Below are positions 13,301 through 13,730 of a DNA stretch of 13,730 bases, one piece after another; within the stretch, counting starts at the first letter, position 1; each line of letters starts with the position of its first letter. The stretch lies in contig CADCWC010000459.1 of assembly GCA_902806305.1 (NCBI GenBank), forward strand, positions 1 to 13,730, written 5' to 3'. A program made the position numbers and the translations under genes. Under the pieces are notes generated by a model. The model had not been told where the DNA came from and did not search any database. It saw only the letters and a program-made list of their open reading frames with translations. The DNA comes from an uncultured Thermoleophilia bacterium. Lineage in GTDB: Bacteria > Actinomycetota > Thermoleophilia > Gaiellales > F1-60-MAGs149.

Positions 13301-13730
13301 GGCGGCGCACCGCCCGTGCGGGTCGACGCCCAGGTCGACGCCTACGTCCCCGCCGCGTACGTGGGGCTCGAGTCGGCCAAGATCGACGTCCACCGGCGGA
13401 TCGCCCTGGCCTTCTCGGAGGACGAGCTGCGCGACCTGCGCGTCGAGCTGGCCGACCGCTTCGGGCCCCTGCCCGAGCCGGTCGAGAGCCTGCTCGGCCT
13501 GCAGGAGGCGCGGCTCCAGCTGCAGCCGCTCGGCGCGGTGACGCTCGTCGTCCGCAAGGACCGGGTCGTGATCTCCGGCGTGACGCTCGGCGCCGACGAG
13601 GTCCGGGCGCTCCGCGGTGCGGCCGCCGGGGCGCTGTACGCGACGTCGCGTCGCGAGGTCACCCAGCGCGTCGACGGCGGCCCCGGCCCGGTGCAGGTCG
13701 CGGTCGACCTGGCCAGTGCCGTGGTTGGGG
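10394..13730 (+). CDS. mfd: Transcription-repair coupling factor Mfd (3' end outside window)
   Basis: The frame is open from ATG 10394 to the window edge: 1,112 codons, nearly the whole of a protein usually about 1,150-1,200 residues long. Mfd is a DNA translocase that pushes RNA polymerase off lesions and recruits UvrA. Residues about 1-330 are the UvrB-like N-terminal part, including QLSVRGDVVDVFP, where R191 matches an arginine of the UvrA-contact region. About 450-525 is the CarD-like RNA-polymerase interacting domain (GDYVVHEDHGVGRF from 457). The helicase core has GDVGFGKTE (Walker A, 605-613), DEEQ (706-709), SATPIPRTLH, STTIIESGLDI and YQIRGRVGRSD. The TRG region follows (MRDLELRGAGNLLGDEQSGH), then the start of the C-terminal domain. 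The sequence upstream of the ATG has no Shine-Dalgarno. The gene stands alone here, divergent from the peptidase. Confidence 0.97.
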   Translation, partial: MDRQNVTEEPPAAGVEPALDAVVALPEARALAERLASTVPTAARISEPLLPAALAGLHRLRERDERPALVVLVEDDEEARELAETIRAYRPETPVGYLPHRGVDHGSGLEPPPHLVGERSRALDVLAEGGIVTVSADALVERLPSRSRRARPVRVEHGQTVERDDLVAALVEVGYERVGGRVEERGQLSVRGDVVDVFPTTGREPVRVELFGDEVERVSVFSSLTQRSLRELDHAVLQPAREDVPGEGPPARLLVDDDGEEEPGIPTGLVSLVPELVAAGVVVAWEPKRVVAACRERISELALTPAVRGRGYLREADVVELVDRVPALEPLPLGQPFSLEGQRPALAARGAAEAENALRGLVRQGLRVLVAFPHRGDADRTQRTLRRIQARILEPGERLPDTPGVSFVVSRIRRGVLSQPLRLAVIPSVQLLRRRGPAAGEGRLGRAVASFVDLRAGDYVVHEDHGVGRFVAFETKTVAGVTRDYLNLQFKGEDRLYLPHEQIAKVSRYIGADARPPSLSKLGGKAWVTLKARARHAVHEMAGELLALYAARQAAPGFEHPTDDELLRQLEEAFPYTETDDQLQAIEAVKADLEAARPMDRLICGDVGFGKTEVAVRAAMKVIAGGRQVLMLVPTTILAQQHWTTFHDRFRDFPVRVESISRFRRSAEMKGAIADFRAGKVDMLVGTHRVLSRDVVPADLGLVIVDEEQRFGVAQKELLRQLRTEVDVLALSATPIPRTLHMSLAGLRDISVIATPPRGRRPVKTHVGEYDSELVALALRREVERGGQAFFLHNRVESIDEAAAALREQLPELRIAVAHGQLTERQLESVMASFLAGDADVLVSTTIIESGLDISAANTLVVERADTLGLSQLYQIRGRVGRSDVTAHAYLFYPDAELLSEEARARLTALADYTELGSGFKVAMRDLELRGAGNLLGDEQSGHVAAVGFELYCEMLAEAVAELQGLAAPGGAPPVRVDAQVDAYVPAAYVGLESAKIDVHRRIALAFSEDELRDLRVELADRFGPLPEPVESLLGLQEARLQLQPLGAVTLVVRKDRVVISGVTLGADEVRALRGAAAGALYATSRREVTQRVDGGPGPVQVAVDLASAVVG

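Noticed and set aside
10349..13393. A 1,014-codon open frame on the minus strand opposite mfd
   Set aside because: The plus strand encodes Mfd with every helicase motif in order. The antisense product is Arg/His/Asp/Gly/Leu-rich with no domain pattern, as expected of shadow frames in very GC-rich DNA.
1..13730. CRISPR arrays, insertion sequences, tRNA or rRNA genes, phage or defence genes
   Set aside because: No evenly spaced direct repeats, transposase motifs, tRNA-like cloverleafs, rRNA segments or defence-type domains were seen on either strand.

Overview
The window is about 70% G+C or higher, and its genes strongly prefer codons ending in G or C. It carries bacterial housekeeping and motility genes. 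The very high G+C, the actinobacterial-style rhomboid with a Cys-rich N-terminal zinc-binding stretch, and weak or absent Shine-Dalgarno sites at several starts suggest a flagellated actinobacterium, possibly of the Thermoleophilia (Solirubrobacterales type). That placement is inference; no 16S gene or marker settles it.

Layout, left to right. (1) Bases 1-558, + strand: the C-terminal part of a glycoside hydrolase of family 43, cut by the window edge. (2) Bases 601-1979, - strand: a secreted PQQ-type glucose/sorbosone dehydrogenase-like beta-propeller. Its out-of-frame 3' end overlaps a small unrecognised ORF. (3) Bases 1999-2808, + strand: a rhomboid intramembrane protease, divergent from the dehydrogenase with only about 20 bp between start codons. 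(4) Bases 2903-4081, + strand: a GCS2/YbdK-type carboxylate-amine (glutamate-cysteine) ligase. (5) Bases 4126-6599, + strand: a two-gene operon, an acyl-CoA dehydrogenase coupled through a GTGA overlap to a CstB-like persulfide dioxygenase/rhodanese protein. (6) Bases 6600-8706, + strand: two tandem short flagellin genes. Each has its own sigma28-like promoter and a hairpin at the start of its leader; a strong intrinsic terminator follows the first. (7) Bases 8707-8991: non-coding, GC-rich, with two strong hairpins between converging genes. (8) Bases 8992-10338, - strand: an M20 metallopeptidase (dipeptidase-like). (9) Bases 10394-13730, + strand: mfd, the transcription-repair coupling factor, cut by the right edge.

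How the genes relate. The clearest functional links are the acyl-CoA dehydrogenase/persulfide dioxygenase operon and the flagellin pair. Persulfides, including CoA persulfide, are known inhibitors of short-chain acyl-CoA dehydrogenases, so the first pairing makes chemical sense. The flagellin promoters align base for base in spacing and are the best-supported regulatory elements here. The other genes look like unlinked single-gene units.

I saw no CRISPR array, insertion sequence, tRNA, rRNA or defence locus. I found no convincing sign of a wholly new multi-gene system. The items most worth a second look are the dehydrogenase/persulfide dioxygenase coupling, the structured flagellin leaders and the small ORF at 601-876.
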